This document shows positions 35,976 through 45,957 of a stretch of 64,000 bases of DNA, piece by piece. Each line of letters starts with the position of its first letter. Positions within the stretch are counted from its first letter, which is position 1. The stretch is from Lysinibacillus fusiformis (lineage in GTDB: Bacteria; Bacillota; Bacilli; Bacillales_A; Planococcaceae). The stretch spans positions 1,928,001-1,992,000 of the forward strand of contig NZ_CP070490.1 in assembly GCF_016925635.1 (NCBI RefSeq), in the 5' to 3' direction. Below the pieces are notes generated by a model. It was not told the DNA's origin. It did not search any database and saw only the letters and a program-made list of their open reading frames with translations. A program made the translations under genes and the position numbers.

Positions 35976-38387
35976 TTGGTCACAGTTCTCATCGCAATAC
36001 TTTTGCCATTTGTTTGTGCTGCACTGATTCCATTGCTTTACAGGCGACTAAGGCGTGTCACACATCTTGGCTGGTTTGTTTTATCTGTTCCATTCATCTT
36101 ATTTCTTTTACTCGCTCGCTATATTCCTCAATTAGCCGAGAGTAAAACGTTTATTCATACATATGAGTGGATTCCCTCTTTTAATATAAATTTCACAACT
36201 TACCTAGATGGACTCAGTATGATTTTTGGTCTGCTGATTACTGGTGTAGGTAGTTTAGTTATTTTATATTCTATTTTTTATTTATCAACGAAAGAATCTC
36301 TTCATCATTTTTACTGCTATTTATTACTATTCATGGGCGCTATGCTTGGCGTTGTTTTTTCAGATAACCTAATGGTATTATACACATTTTGGGAATTGAC
36401 AAGTGTGTCATCATTCCTATTAATCGCATTTTGGCATCATAGAAAGGCATCTCGTGCAGGGGCCAAAAAAGCGATGATGATTACAGTCTTTGGCGGACTA
36501 TCCATGCTTGCAGGCCTCTTAATGCTCTATGTAGCTTCACATACATTTAGTATTCGTGAAATTGTAGCGAATGTAGAGATTATACGGGATCATGCTCTAT
36601 TTACGCCAGCCCTCATTTTAATTTTACTAGGAGCGTTTACAAAGTCTGCACAATTTCCATTCCACATTTGGTTGCCTGATGCTATGGAGGCCCCAACACC
36701 TGTTAGTGCTTACTTACATTCCGCAACAATGGTTAAGGCAGGCATTTATTTAGTTGCTCGCTTTTCACCAGTTTTTGGCGGAGAAGCAACGTGGTTCTGG
36801 CTAGTTAGTGTTATCGGTCTAGTTACATTATTCTGGGGTTCATTTAATGCGGTTCGTCAAACAGATTTAAAAGCTTTATTAGCCTTTTCAACAGTGAGTC
36901 AGCTTGGCTTAATTATGAGTCTATTTGGTCTTGGGTCTGTTGGTCACTATTATGGCTATGGTGAAGATTCTATTTTATACACACAGGCAAGCTTTGCAGC
37001 ACTATTTCACCTCGTGAATCATTCGACTTTTAAAGGAGCCTTATTCATGATGGTTGGAATTGTCGATCATGAAGTAGGTACTCGTGATATTCGTCGTCTC
37101 GGTGGCTTAATGTCTTTAATGCCTATCACTTTTACAATCGCAGTCATTGGTGGCTTCTCAATGGCAGGACTACCACCATTCAATGGCTTTTTAAGTAAGG
37201 AAATGTTTTTTGCAGCAGTATTGGCTATTCGCGATGTAGAAGCATTCTCTATTGCTGATATAGGGTTATTTTTCCCATTAGTAGCATGGGTGGCAAGTAT
37301 TTTTACCTTTGTCTATAGTTTGATTTTAATTAGTCGTACATTTTTGGGTAAACTACAGCCTGAGAAGATCGATAAAAAACCACATGAAGCTCCACTTGGC
37401 ATGTTAATTTCGCCAATTATTTTATGCTTGTTGGTAGTTGGTATCTTTTTCTTCCCGAATGTGTTAGGTCACTATATTTTAGAGCCTGCCATGGCAAGTA
37501 TTTATCCTACATTCCCGACTACAAGTGAATTAACACCACATATCCATGCATGGCATGGCATTAATGCAGAGTTATTGATGACAGTAGGTGTCATTATTAT
37601 TGGGATTATCTTATTCAAAACTTTAAAAAGCTGGAAGCCACTCTATCGTCTGTTTTCACAAAAGTATACGTTTAATACGTATTACAATCGAATGATAGAG
37701 ATGAGTGAAAATGGCTCACAGAAGCTTACTAATAAATATATGACAGGTAATTTAACACATTATTTTGTCTATATATATGTATTTTTTATTGCACTTATAG
37801 CTGGTTATTTTGTTTGGTCAGATGCTATGACTTTTAATTTTGACAAAGATTCCGCTATTGAATACTACGAGTTAATCCTTGTATTTGTCATGATCTTTGC
37901 AGCCGTTTGGATGATTTTCGCAAAGGGTCGAGTGACAGCGATGTTGCTTAATGGTGTACTAGGCTATTCTATTGCCTTCTTCTTTGTTATTTTCCGTGCA
38001 CCAGATCTAGCTTTAACACAATTAGTTGTTGAATCGGTCACAACAGCTTTATTCCTTTTATGTTTTAAATATTTACCAGATTTAATGCCAGAGGTACCAC
38101 GTAAAAGGGTTCAATGGTCAAAAGCATTGATTTCTATTTTTGTTGGGGCAACCGTAACAATTGTTGGTTTAGCAGTCGTACACTATGATCGCTTTGAACC
38201 AGTGGCTACTTACTTCAATGATGCTTATGAATTGGCTGGCGGTTCCAACATCGTTAATACAATATTAGGGGATTTCCGTGCTTTTGATACGATGCTAGAG
38301 GTTGTTGTTCTTCTGATTGCTGGCTTAGGGGTCTATGCTCTGACAAAGCTTAAGCCACGAAAGGAGGAAGCAGATCATGAAAATTAA
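35976..38387 (+). CDS. mrpA: Na+/H+ antiporter subunit A
   Basis: About 803 aa. The largest Mrp (MnhA) subunit: about 18-20 membrane helices with a complex-I NuoL/ND5-like core (FWELTSVSSFLLIAFWHHR, KSAQFPFHIWLPDAMEAPTPVSAYLHSATMVKAGIYL split here as about residues 228-263) and a C-terminal MrpB-like extension (about 640-800). Start TTG at 35976 with GGAGG 7 nt upstream is preferred to the ATG at 35949, which would bury the ribosome binding site. First gene of a seven-gene mrpABCDEFG operon. It exports Na+ or Li+ in exchange for H+ and supports pH and salt tolerance. Confidence 0.95.
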   Translation: MVTVLIAILLPFVCAALIPLLYRRLRRVTHLGWFVLSVPFILFLLLARYIPQLAESKTFIHTYEWIPSFNINFTTYLDGLSMIFGLLITGVGSLVILYSIFYLSTKESLHHFYCYLLLFMGAMLGVVFSDNLMVLYTFWELTSVSSFLLIAFWHHRKASRAGAKKAMMITVFGGLSMLAGLLMLYVASHTFSIREIVANVEIIRDHALFTPALILILLGAFTKSAQFPFHIWLPDAMEAPTPVSAYLHSATMVKAGIYLVARFSPVFGGEATWFWLVSVIGLVTLFWGSFNAVRQTDLKALLAFSTVSQLGLIMSLFGLGSVGHYYGYGEDSILYTQASFAALFHLVNHSTFKGALFMMVGIVDHEVGTRDIRRLGGLMSLMPITFTIAVIGGFSMAGLPPFNGFLSKEMFFAAVLAIRDVEAFSIADIGLFFPLVAWVASIFTFVYSLILISRTFLGKLQPEKIDKKPHEAPLGMLISPIILCLLVVGIFFFPNVLGHYILEPAMASIYPTFPTTSELTPHIHAWHGINAELLMTVGVIIIGIILFKTLKSWKPLYRLFSQKYTFNTYYNRMIEMSENGSQKLTNKYMTGNLTHYFVYIYVFFIALIAGYFVWSDAMTFNFDKDSAIEYYELILVFVMIFAAVWMIFAKGRVTAMLLNGVLGYSIAFFFVIFRAPDLALTQLVVESVTTALFLLCFKYLPDLMPEVPRKRVQWSKALISIFVGATVTIVGLAVVHYDRFEPVATYFNDAYELAGGSNIVNTILGDFRAFDTMLEVVVLLIAGLGVYALTKLKPRKEEADHEN

Positions 38388-38799
38388 TGATGTGATTTTA
38401 AGGACCATCACCAAGGCAGTCGTGTTCATTATTTTAACACTCGGTGTGTATTTGTTCTTCGCTGGGCATCACGCTCCTGGTGGTGGCTTTATAGGTGGTC
38501 TGGTGTTAGCCTCGGGCATTGTTTTATTATATCTAGCCTACGATATTGAAACTGTGCATAAAGGGATGCCTTTCGACTTCAAAAAAGTTGCAGCTCTTGG
38601 TGTATTGCTTGCAACTGGAACTGCAATAGGTTCGTTGTTTTTCGATGTACCATTTTTAACACAAGCACATACGTATATAGATGTTCCTATATTTGGGAAA
38701 ATGGGTTTTTCAACTGTCACTATTTTTGAAGCGGGTGTGGCTTTAACAGTGGTGGGGGTTGTTGTAACAATTATTTTAAGTATAAGTGAGGATGAGTAG
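38377..38799 (+). CDS. mrpB: Na+/H+ antiporter subunit B
   Basis: 140 aa with four membrane helices; family motif GHHAPGGGFIGGLVLASG. The start overlaps the mrpA 3' end by 11 nt, with AAGGAGG inside mrpA. Standard length for MrpB. Assembles with the other Mrp subunits. Confidence 0.95.
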   Translation: MKINDVILRTITKAVVFIILTLGVYLFFAGHHAPGGGFIGGLVLASGIVLLYLAYDIETVHKGMPFDFKKVAALGVLLATGTAIGSLFFDVPFLTQAHTYIDVPIFGKMGFSTVTIFEAGVALTVVGVVVTIILSISEDE

Positions 38800-38802
38800 C
38801 CA

Positions 38803-39141
38803 ATGGAGTCTTTAATACTTGTTTTAGTAGGTATATTAGTAGCTGTTGCGACGTACTTAATCCTCTCGAAGCAGTTATTGCGTGTTATTTTAGGTACTGC
38901 TGTTTTATCACATGCTGCCCACCTACTGATTCTGACAATGGGAGGTCTAAAAAAAGGAGATGTACCATTATTAGGGGAATCAGAGGGACCATATACAGAT
39001 GCGTTACCACAAGCATTAATTTTAACAGCTATTGTCATTAGCTTTGCTGTCACTGCCTTTGTTCTCGTTTTAGGCTATCGTGCGTACAAAACAAATGGTT
39101 CAGGGAATTTTGATGAATTGAGAGGTACGCCGGATGAGTAA
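38803..39141 (+). CDS. mrpC: Na+/H+ antiporter subunit C
   Basis: 112 aa with three membrane helices, homologous to NuoK of complex I (AVLSHAAHLLILTMGG). It starts 3 nt after mrpB and overlaps mrpD by 8 nt. Confidence 0.95.
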   Translation: MESLILVLVGILVAVATYLILSKQLLRVILGTAVLSHAAHLLILTMGGLKKGDVPLLGESEGPYTDALPQALILTAIVISFAVTAFVLVLGYRAYKTNGSGNFDELRGTPDE

Positions 39142-40639
39142 TATGATTGTTTTACCATTAATTGTACCGGTAATTACAGCTATTTTACTGGTGTTTTTAA
39201 AAGAGCATGTGATGTTACAACGTATCATCAGCTTATTGACATTGAGCTTTATTATTATCATTAGCATCATTTTATTAGTAGAGATTCAAGAACAGGGTGT
39301 GATGCGCATTGATTTTAGCGGTTGGGCACCTCCATTTGGAATCTCATTTGTTGCAGATTCATTTGCGACACTTCTAGTGTTAGTTGCAAATCTTGTAGCC
39401 CTCATTTGTATGTTATATGCAATTTTTACGATGGAGCTAAGGTATGAAAAAATGTATTTTTATTCATTTACCTTACTCATGGTAGCGGGCGTCAATGGTT
39501 CATTTTTAACTGGAGATATTTTTAACTTATTTGTATGTTTTGAAGTAATGTTGCTCGCTTCGTATGCACTTATCAGCTTAGGTGGCGAAAAAATTCAGCT
39601 ACGTGAAGCATTGAAATATGTACTCATCAACATTGTTGCCTCTTGGATTTTCTTAGTGGCGTTAGCTTTTCTGTATGGAACAGTCGGCACTTTAAATATG
39701 GCTCATATCTCCGTTCGTGTAATGGAGGCAGGAGTTAATCCACTTATTACAACAGTGGCGCTTATTTTCTTAATCGTCTTTAGCTTGAAGGCTGGACTTT
39801 TATTATTCTTCTGGTTGCCAGGCTCATACAGCGTACCACCAACTGCCATTGCTGCTTTATTTGCTGCTTTATTAACAAAGGTAGGGATCTATGCACTTGT
39901 ACGTAGTTTTACATTGCTGTTCCCTAATAATACTGAGGTCTCACACACAGCGCTTGGCATCATGGCTGTAATTACAATAATAGCAGGATGTATCGGTGCT
40001 CTTTCAAGTCGTGATGTTAGAACGATAGCCTCCTACAATGTGCTAATTGGTGTTGGCTTTATAATAGTTGGACTAGCGGTTGGCACTGAGTCAGCATTAC
40101 AAGGTGTTATCTATTATTTAATGCATGATATGGTAGCAAAGGCTATGTTGTTTTTAGCAGTTGGTATGATGATATATGTCACTGGGGAAACAGTAATTGA
40201 TAAAATGAGTGGACTGATTCGTAATTATCCTTTCTTTGGGTGGCTATTCTTTATAGCGATGTGCTCATTAGCTGGTATACCACCATTAAGCGGTTTTTTA
40301 GGAAAGGTTTTAATTGGACAAGGTGCGATAGAAGGTGGCCATTTCGTTCTATTAGGTCTAGGGTTTTTCTCTAGTTTAATTGTTTTATATTCACTGCTAC
40401 GGATATTTCTTTCTTCCTTTTTTGGTGAAACGATTATTAGCTTAGAGGATGAAAAACCTTTACCAAAACGTATATTGTTGCCATTAACATTACTGGCTGC
40501 CTGTACAATTGGTTTAGGTATTGGGGCAGAAAAATTGGCACCCTTTGTAACAGATGCAGCTGAAACACTTTATACACCATCTATCTATATCGATGCAGTT
40601 TTAGATGGCGAACAATGGCAAGGTGAGGTGAATAAATAA
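39134..40639 (+). CDS. mrpD: Na+/H+ antiporter subunit D
   Basis: 501 aa, about 14 membrane helices, NuoM/NuoN-like antiporter subunit (GDIFNLFVCFEVMLLASYALISLGG, KAGLLLFFWLPGSYSVPPTAIAALFAALLTKVGIYAL region). It contains the conserved lysine and glutamate used for proton transfer in complex-I type subunits. Overlaps mrpC and shares its last base with mrpE. Confidence 0.95.
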   Translation: MSNMIVLPLIVPVITAILLVFLKEHVMLQRIISLLTLSFIIIISIILLVEIQEQGVMRIDFSGWAPPFGISFVADSFATLLVLVANLVALICMLYAIFTMELRYEKMYFYSFTLLMVAGVNGSFLTGDIFNLFVCFEVMLLASYALISLGGEKIQLREALKYVLINIVASWIFLVALAFLYGTVGTLNMAHISVRVMEAGVNPLITTVALIFLIVFSLKAGLLLFFWLPGSYSVPPTAIAALFAALLTKVGIYALVRSFTLLFPNNTEVSHTALGIMAVITIIAGCIGALSSRDVRTIASYNVLIGVGFIIVGLAVGTESALQGVIYYLMHDMVAKAMLFLAVGMMIYVTGETVIDKMSGLIRNYPFFGWLFFIAMCSLAGIPPLSGFLGKVLIGQGAIEGGHFVLLGLGFFSSLIVLYSLLRIFLSSFFGETIISLEDEKPLPKRILLPLTLLAACTIGLGIGAEKLAPFVTDAAETLYTPSIYIDAVLDGEQWQGEVNK

Positions 40640-41121
40640 TGGCGATGCAGTTTATTTTAAATTTATTTATCGCAGCACTTTGGTTACTCCTACAGGATGA
40701 AGTGACACCACAATTTTCGACATTTTTGATGGGCTTTTTTGTAGGTATGGGTATTCTATATGCAATGCATCGCTTTTATGGTACTCAATTTTACTTGCGA
40801 AGAGTCTTTTCAATCATTAAATTATTATGGCTGTTTAACTGGGAGCTATTTTTATCAAGCTATAGTGTATTAAGACAAATCACTACACCTAAGCTAAACA
40901 TTACGCCTGGTATTTTCACATATAAAACTGTACTAAAGGGAGACTGGGAGATTACAGCACTTGCATTACTGTTAACATTAACACCTGGCTCTGTCGTCAT
41001 GGAAGTGTCTGAAGAGGGCGATGTTTTTTATATCCATGCCATGGACATAGAACAGTCTAAGGATGCTGTTATACGATCAATTGGAAAATTTGAGCAAGCA
41101 ATAATGGAGGTGACACGCTAA
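40639..41121 (+). CDS. mrpE: Na+/H+ antiporter subunit E
   Basis: 160 aa with two or three N-terminal membrane helices and a cytosolic tail (ITALALLLTLTPGSVVMEVSEEGDVFYIHAMDI split at about residues 113-143), typical of MrpE. It starts at the base where mrpD ends (TAATG). Confidence 0.95.
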   Translation: MAMQFILNLFIAALWLLLQDEVTPQFSTFLMGFFVGMGILYAMHRFYGTQFYLRRVFSIIKLLWLFNWELFLSSYSVLRQITTPKLNITPGIFTYKTVLKGDWEITALALLLTLTPGSVVMEVSEEGDVFYIHAMDIEQSKDAVIRSIGKFEQAIMEVTR

Positions 41122-41405
41122 TGATTAACAATATATTACTTCTTGCACTTGCTTTCTTTAGTATTTCCATTGCGCTGTCATTGTATCGTGTTATCCGTGG
41201 CCCATCAATGCCGGATCGAGCAATAGCTCTCGATACAATTGGTGTTAATCTATTATCGGCTATTGCGATTGTCTCTATTATATTGAAGACGAAGGCATAT
41301 TTAGAGGCTATTCTTATTTTAGGTATTTTAGCGTTTATCGGAACGATTGCCTTTACAAAATATATAGAAAGAGGTGTGATTGTTGAACGTAAATCAGATG
41401 ATTGA
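41121..41405 (+). CDS. mrpF: Na+/H+ antiporter subunit F
   Basis: 94 aa with three membrane helices, family motif RVIRGPSMPDRAIALD. Overlaps mrpE by 1 nt (TAATG) and mrpG by about 25 nt. Confidence 0.95.
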   Translation: MINNILLLALAFFSISIALSLYRVIRGPSMPDRAIALDTIGVNLLSAIAIVSIILKTKAYLEAILILGILAFIGTIAFTKYIERGVIVERKSDD

Positions 41406-41751
41406 ATGGGCGGCAGTTATCCTTATTCTTATAGGTTCCATCGTGAGTGTGATTAGCGCATTTGGAATGATTCGCTTACCAGATGTCTATACACGATCAC
41501 ATGCTGCTACGAAAAGTTCTACGTTATCAGTTTTAACCTGTTTATTAGGAGCGTTTATTTATTTCTGGGTGCATGACGGTTTTGTTAGTGTACGGCTCAT
41601 TTTAGGTATTCTTTTCGTCTTTGTGACAGCACCAGTCGCTGGACATTTAATTTGCCGTGCAGCCTATCGTTCTCACGTTCCATTAGCAGAGGGCTCTGGA
41701 GAGGACGAATTAAAGTCAAAATTATTTCCTGAAGAGCATTCGATAAAATAG
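41380..41751 (+). CDS. mrpG: Na+/H+ antiporter subunit G
   Basis: 123 aa with three membrane helices (GMIRLPDVYTRSHAATKSSTLS is the MrpG motif). Starts with TTG at 41380 or 41383, after AGAGGTG within mrpF. Last gene of the operon; a terminator follows at 41763. Confidence 0.93.
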   Translation: MLNVNQMIEWAAVILILIGSIVSVISAFGMIRLPDVYTRSHAATKSSTLSVLTCLLGAFIYFWVHDGFVSVRLILGILFVFVTAPVAGHLICRAAYRSHVPLAEGSGEDELKSKLFPEEHSIK

Positions 41752-41762
41752 AGATAGAAGGA

Positions 41763-41790
41763 AGACTGTTTGCCCTAAAGCAAACAGTCT
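41763..41790 (+). terminator. mrp operon terminator hairpin
   Basis: AGACTGTTTGC pairs with GCAAACAGTCT around CCTAAA. As at the repeat B flank, it is followed by CATAGTC and the repeat end instead of a pure T tract. Confidence 0.8.
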
Positions 41791-41798
41791 CATAGTCT

Positions 41799-42085
41799 TG
41801 AAAAGCAAAACCATCAATAGAATTTTTGTGAAAGGTGAAAACGGATTTCCGTTGCAGGCTACTTGCTTTCCTGTGGGCGAGCGCCGAATCGCTTCCTCCG
41901 CTACCACTCTGTTTAGAGGCTCGCCTGTCTCGCTATGCTACTATGAAAATAAGTAAAGACATTTTGCAGAATGGTTGATTGGAGTCGAGCCAGCGTCACT
42001 CCAAGGGGATTTAGCGGCTCATCGGACGCCCCCTGGAAAGGACGCTGGTGGAGCGGAAATCAACCCCCTCACCTTGCTAAAAGGT
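41799..42085 (+). repeat. two-hairpin repeat family, copy D (internally deleted)
   Basis: About 287 bp. It starts TTGAAAAGCAAAACC 8 nt after the mrp terminator. The 3' part of module 1 and most of the spacer are missing; the junction lies at TCGCTAT (41930-41936), a word present at both ends of the missing segment in copies B and C. A second deletion removes about 45 nt of module 2 at AGCG (42013-42016). The far end is truncated. The rest of the gap to 42217 holds only a terminator. Confidence 0.88.
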
Positions 42086-42181
42086 TGATGGATAGATTTT
42101 TACAAGGGGGGATACAATTCTGAACTAGATGAGAGAGTAGTGGATTCTAGTCAGTAATCATTGGGCAATTCAAGTGGAAAA

Positions 42182-42210
42182 GGGAAGTTGATCGGTTTAA
42201 TCAACTTCCC
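42182..42210. terminator. terminator of the response regulator gene
   Basis: GGGAAGTTGAT pairs with ATCAACTTCCC around CGGTTTA-type loop sequence, with A/T-rich flanks (AAAA before and TTTC after). It lies just beyond the minus-strand stop. Confidence 0.8.
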
Positions 42211-42217
42211 TTTCAAA

Positions 42218-42943
42218 TTATTCAGCTTGAAAAACTAATTGATAGCCAGAGCCTCTTACCATAACAATTTTTGCTGTGTGTCCTGGGATCGTTTCCAGTT
42301 TTTTTCTTAAATTACTGATATGAACTCGTAATGCTTGTGTTTGTCCAAAGCTATCCTCGCCCCATATAAGTCGATACAGCTCAGCAGCGGGAAAGGCTTG
42401 ATTACTATGCTGTGCTAAAAAGGATAAAATTTGAAATTCCTTTGTTGGTAAAGTTAATACAGTATCACCAATTGAAACTTTCCCTGAGTGTATATGAAAG
42501 TGTAATGTGTGAATAATTTTAGTTCCTTCATTCACAGAAGTATAATCAATTGGTTGTATCAACTTTTTATGACGCTTCCGTTCAAGTAGCCGCTCAATGG
42601 TTTTTAAAAGTCGGCTGTGGTCAATGGGCTTTAAAATATAATCTATAGCCTGTACATTAAAGGCCTCTAAAGCATAATTTTCATATGCTGTAACAAAGAC
42701 AATATCCATGTAGCTTGAGACATCTTCTATTTTAGAAGCAAACTCAAGACCGGTCATTTCGGCCATTTCAATGTCTAAAAATAGAATATCAGGTTTTAAT
42801 ATATCAATATTTACTAAACCATCCTTTGGATTCTGGAAGGTTCCAATAATCTCAATAGAGCCACTTGCCTTTAGCATGGATTCTAATAAACGAATGGCTA
42901 AAATTTCATCATCTATAATAACTGCTTTTAACAAGCTGCTCAC
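42218..42943 (-). CDS. response regulator (receiver plus winged helix)
   Basis: 241 aa. The receiver resembles LytR/AlgR type (FLDIEM with Asp57; TAYENYALEAFNVQAIDYILKP with Lys105). The C-terminal 100 residues are instead an OmpR/SARP-like winged helix (LTLPTKEFQILSFLAQHS, then ALRVHISNLRKKLE). The mixed layout is unusual. Five nt separate it from the dual-core kinase gene upstream, its probable partner. Confidence 0.85.
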   Translation of the reverse strand: MSSLLKAVIIDDEILAIRLLESMLKASGSIEIIGTFQNPKDGLVNIDILKPDILFLDIEMAEMTGLEFASKIEDVSSYMDIVFVTAYENYALEAFNVQAIDYILKPIDHSRLLKTIERLLERKRHKKLIQPIDYTSVNEGTKIIHTLHFHIHSGKVSIGDTVLTLPTKEFQILSFLAQHSNQAFPAAELYRLIWGEDSFGQTQALRVHISNLRKKLETIPGHTAKIVMVRGSGYQLVFQAE

Positions 42944-42948
42944 ATCCT

Positions 42949-45900
42949 TTATGTAGTAATTATCGGAAATCTTATTTCAACAGTCGTTCCTTCATTTTCA
43001 AGGCTATCAAAATGGATAGTAGCGTTATCGAATTTTTTTAATCTTTTAGAAATATTTAGAATACCAATACCTTGACTAGCGGTTTTTTCACCGTTTTGAA
43101 TTTGCTGTAAAAGCTCTGCAGATATACCAATGCCATTGTCTATCAGTTGGAAAATCACCATTTGCTTTTCCTCCTTTATAACTAATTGTAGCCTGCTATG
43201 CCCTTTTCCTACTTTCAGACCATGAAGAAGTGCATTCTCCACTAAAGGTTGAAGCAATAAAGGAGGAATAAGACATTGAATAGGCTCATCCATGCAAATT
43301 TTAAATTCTAATTGCTCTGGATATCTAGTTCGATGAATATTTACATAAGCCTCAATAAGACTAAGCTCCTTTTCTAAAGGAACAAGACTGTTGGCATTTT
43401 CAAAGGCAAAACTATTACGCAAAAATGTAGCAAAATCTGTAATCATTGTCCGTGATTTATCTAAGTCTAAATAGCTAAGTGAAAGAATGGAATTTAAGAC
43501 ATTATAAATAAAATGCGGTTTAATTTGTGCTTGTAAAAACGCGGTTTCCATTTTCACAGCTGTTTCTGCAGACTCCTTCAATAAAAGAAGATTACGAACT
43601 CTTGTCTTAAGCTCGGTAGCATCCAAGGGCTTATGTAAAAAGTCATTTGCACCAGATTGAAAGGCTGCAATCATATCCTCTGGGCGAATCGCTGCTGTCA
43701 ACATTAAAATAGGTAGCTCTGTAGACGTGTAATTTTGTCTAACCTGTTGGCAAATCTCGTAGCCAGAAATAGTGGGCATCATAATATCCAAAATTAATAA
43801 ATCAATACTAGGGTGTTGTGTAAGGTATTCAAAAACATGGTGTCCATTATCAATTGCTATAATGGAATAGTTTTCTTGCGTCAAAATATCTATTAACACC
43901 TTTAAGTTAACAGCGTCATCATCCACAATTAGGATTTTTTTCTTCCCTATATTTTCAACAATATGTGGGAATGTTAGGAAGGGATGTTGATATGTTTGGA
44001 TTGGCATTGATGGTAATTCCTCGTTTGTAGGCTGTGCTTTTCGTAATTTGATTGAAAAGGTTGCGCCTTGTCCAACAATAGATTCTACAAAAATTTTTCC
44101 ACCCTGCCGCTCAACAAGCTCCTTTGTAATATGTAAACCTAATCCACTCCCATCAATTGAATAGTTGAATTGTTGAAATGCATTAAAAATAGTTTTTAAA
44201 TTTTCTGGCGCTATCCCACAGCCAGTATCCTTTATTTCAATCACTAAAAATGACTGTTTCTCATAACAAGTTATATCAATTTTTCCTTCATTTGTATACT
44301 TCACTGCATTATGAATTAAATTATATAAAATTTGGCGAAGGCGATTTTCATCTGCTTGGACAAAGGTTCCCCGTTCAATATGATTATAAATTTTTACATT
44401 TTTGCTGATCGTATAGGATAGCACTTCTACAGTCATATGTGTAATTGCATATAAATCTACAGAGGTCATACGCAGTGTTAATTGGTTCTCCTTCAGCTTT
44501 GAAAAATCAAGTAAATCATTGACTAAATAGGATAGACGTTCAGCAATATTGAAAATAAGTGATACTTTTTCTTTTTGTTCGTCCGCGGAGATGGGAACGC
44601 TATTGTCTTTCAGCATAGACTGCGAAATGCCAATAATACCATGTAAAGGTGTTTGGAATTCATGGGATGTTTTAGCAAGAAATTCATCCTTTAATTTATC
44701 TACACGGATAAGTGCCTCTGTTAGCTTGCCTTTTTCTAAATAAGAATCTGCAAAACGATGAGAAATATATAGTGAAAGCATTGTTAGGCAAATAAATGGC
44801 AACAGCGGTGGTAGGGCATTCAGTTCTAGATTAATATTTGTATTTAACGTTGCAACGATAAAATAAAGCAAAATGGCTAATGAGCTTAAAGTTAAATACA
44901 TTACACCAGTAGCACGTTGGTAAATTGCCATAATTTGCGCATAGAAAATATAAACAATATTTGCGAATACATATAATGAGTTAATATTCTGAAATAGCGA
45001 ATTAATTGATGTGGGAAGCATTGCAACAAGAATAAGAAGGGTTCCTACAGCGCAAAGCACTTTCACAACCAAACGATTCATATGTTTTTTTAGAGCACGG
45101 TAAAAATATAACAATATGAAAAGACCGACAGCTATACTAGAGATCATTTGCATTTTCTGAAATGGTGCGTAGGGCATATCTATAAAGGCTAGTAATAACT
45201 TTTCCCCATGTGTAAGGGTGTAGAGACCACTTGAAAAGCAAAATAAAGCAAAATAAAGCTGCTCTATACCAAATTTTGAATAAAGATAAGAGCCAAAAAA
45301 GTAGATAAACATTGTTAAAAAGCCTGCTAAGGTAATTAAATCGTAGAATAGTGCACCCTCTCGTAGCTTGGCAATACTAGATTGATCTCCTAAAAAAATG
45401 GAGCTAATAATTCCTCCGCCGGGTGCATAATCAAAATTTGCCACATGTACAATCAATTCAAGTTCTTTTTTATCAGGCGAAAAATAAGCAGTATATGGAG
45501 TATTGTGTGGTATATAACTGCTATCCTCAGCTGGCTCTCCGCTGTGCCCAACTCGCTTTCCGTTAATATACAATGCGTTCGACATACGGATGTTACTTGT
45601 CTTAATCCCTAAAATATCTTCGGTATCATCGATTAAAACCTTGAGACGATAAGTCCCGCTATCAAATACAGGTATTTGTTGCCCATCAATTGTATATTTT
45701 GTCCATGCTGAAGGGACATCGACAAGATAGCTTTGATAAGTATCAAAGGCTTCACCGTCAACTAAATGATTCGGGATGAATGACCACTCTCCATCCAATT
45801 TGATAGGCGTATTATCGTTAAATGTATGATGGCGTAAATCCATCACACCTTTAATCGCTTGTTGCCCATGCGACTTAGGTTGAGTTAAGAAAAAGGTAAT

Positions 45901-45957
45901 GCCTGCTATCAGCATTGAACCAATAATAATTGCGAACAACAACGATAATTTTTTCAT
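42949..45957 (-). CDS. hybrid sensor kinase with two kinase cores
   Basis: 1002 aa. Signal or TM1 at about 5-25; extracellular galactose-binding-like sensor (about 40-195; LDGEWSFIPN, INGKRVGHSGEP); seven-helix membrane domain (about 205-400); first phosphotransfer helix SHEFQTP (His432) with ATPase domain 1 (about 530-640); receiver with Asp724 (LLILDIMMP); then a LytS-type second kinase with KPHFIYNVLNSI (His815) and ATPase domain 2 (about 900-1000). Such a two-kinase chain allows internal phosphorelay. Start: ATG 45957 with AAAGGG upstream; the TTG at 45975 is less likely. It is paired with the response regulator gene at 42218. Confidence 0.87.
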   Translation of the reverse strand: MKKLSLLFAIIIGSMLIAGITFFLTQPKSHGQQAIKGVMDLRHHTFNDNTPIKLDGEWSFIPNHLVDGEAFDTYQSYLVDVPSAWTKYTIDGQQIPVFDSGTYRLKVLIDDTEDILGIKTSNIRMSNALYINGKRVGHSGEPAEDSSYIPHNTPYTAYFSPDKKELELIVHVANFDYAPGGGIISSIFLGDQSSIAKLREGALFYDLITLAGFLTMFIYFFGSYLYSKFGIEQLYFALFCFSSGLYTLTHGEKLLLAFIDMPYAPFQKMQMISSIAVGLFILLYFYRALKKHMNRLVVKVLCAVGTLLILVAMLPTSINSLFQNINSLYVFANIVYIFYAQIMAIYQRATGVMYLTLSSLAILLYFIVATLNTNINLELNALPPLLPFICLTMLSLYISHRFADSYLEKGKLTEALIRVDKLKDEFLAKTSHEFQTPLHGIIGISQSMLKDNSVPISADEQKEKVSLIFNIAERLSYLVNDLLDFSKLKENQLTLRMTSVDLYAITHMTVEVLSYTISKNVKIYNHIERGTFVQADENRLRQILYNLIHNAVKYTNEGKIDITCYEKQSFLVIEIKDTGCGIAPENLKTIFNAFQQFNYSIDGSGLGLHITKELVERQGGKIFVESIVGQGATFSIKLRKAQPTNEELPSMPIQTYQHPFLTFPHIVENIGKKKILIVDDDAVNLKVLIDILTQENYSIIAIDNGHHVFEYLTQHPSIDLLILDIMMPTISGYEICQQVRQNYTSTELPILMLTAAIRPEDMIAAFQSGANDFLHKPLDATELKTRVRNLLLLKESAETAVKMETAFLQAQIKPHFIYNVLNSILSLSYLDLDKSRTMITDFATFLRNSFAFENANSLVPLEKELSLIEAYVNIHRTRYPEQLEFKICMDEPIQCLIPPLLLQPLVENALLHGLKVGKGHSRLQLVIKEEKQMVIFQLIDNGIGISAELLQQIQNGEKTASQGIGILNISKRLKKFDNATIHFDSLENEGTTVEIRFPIITT

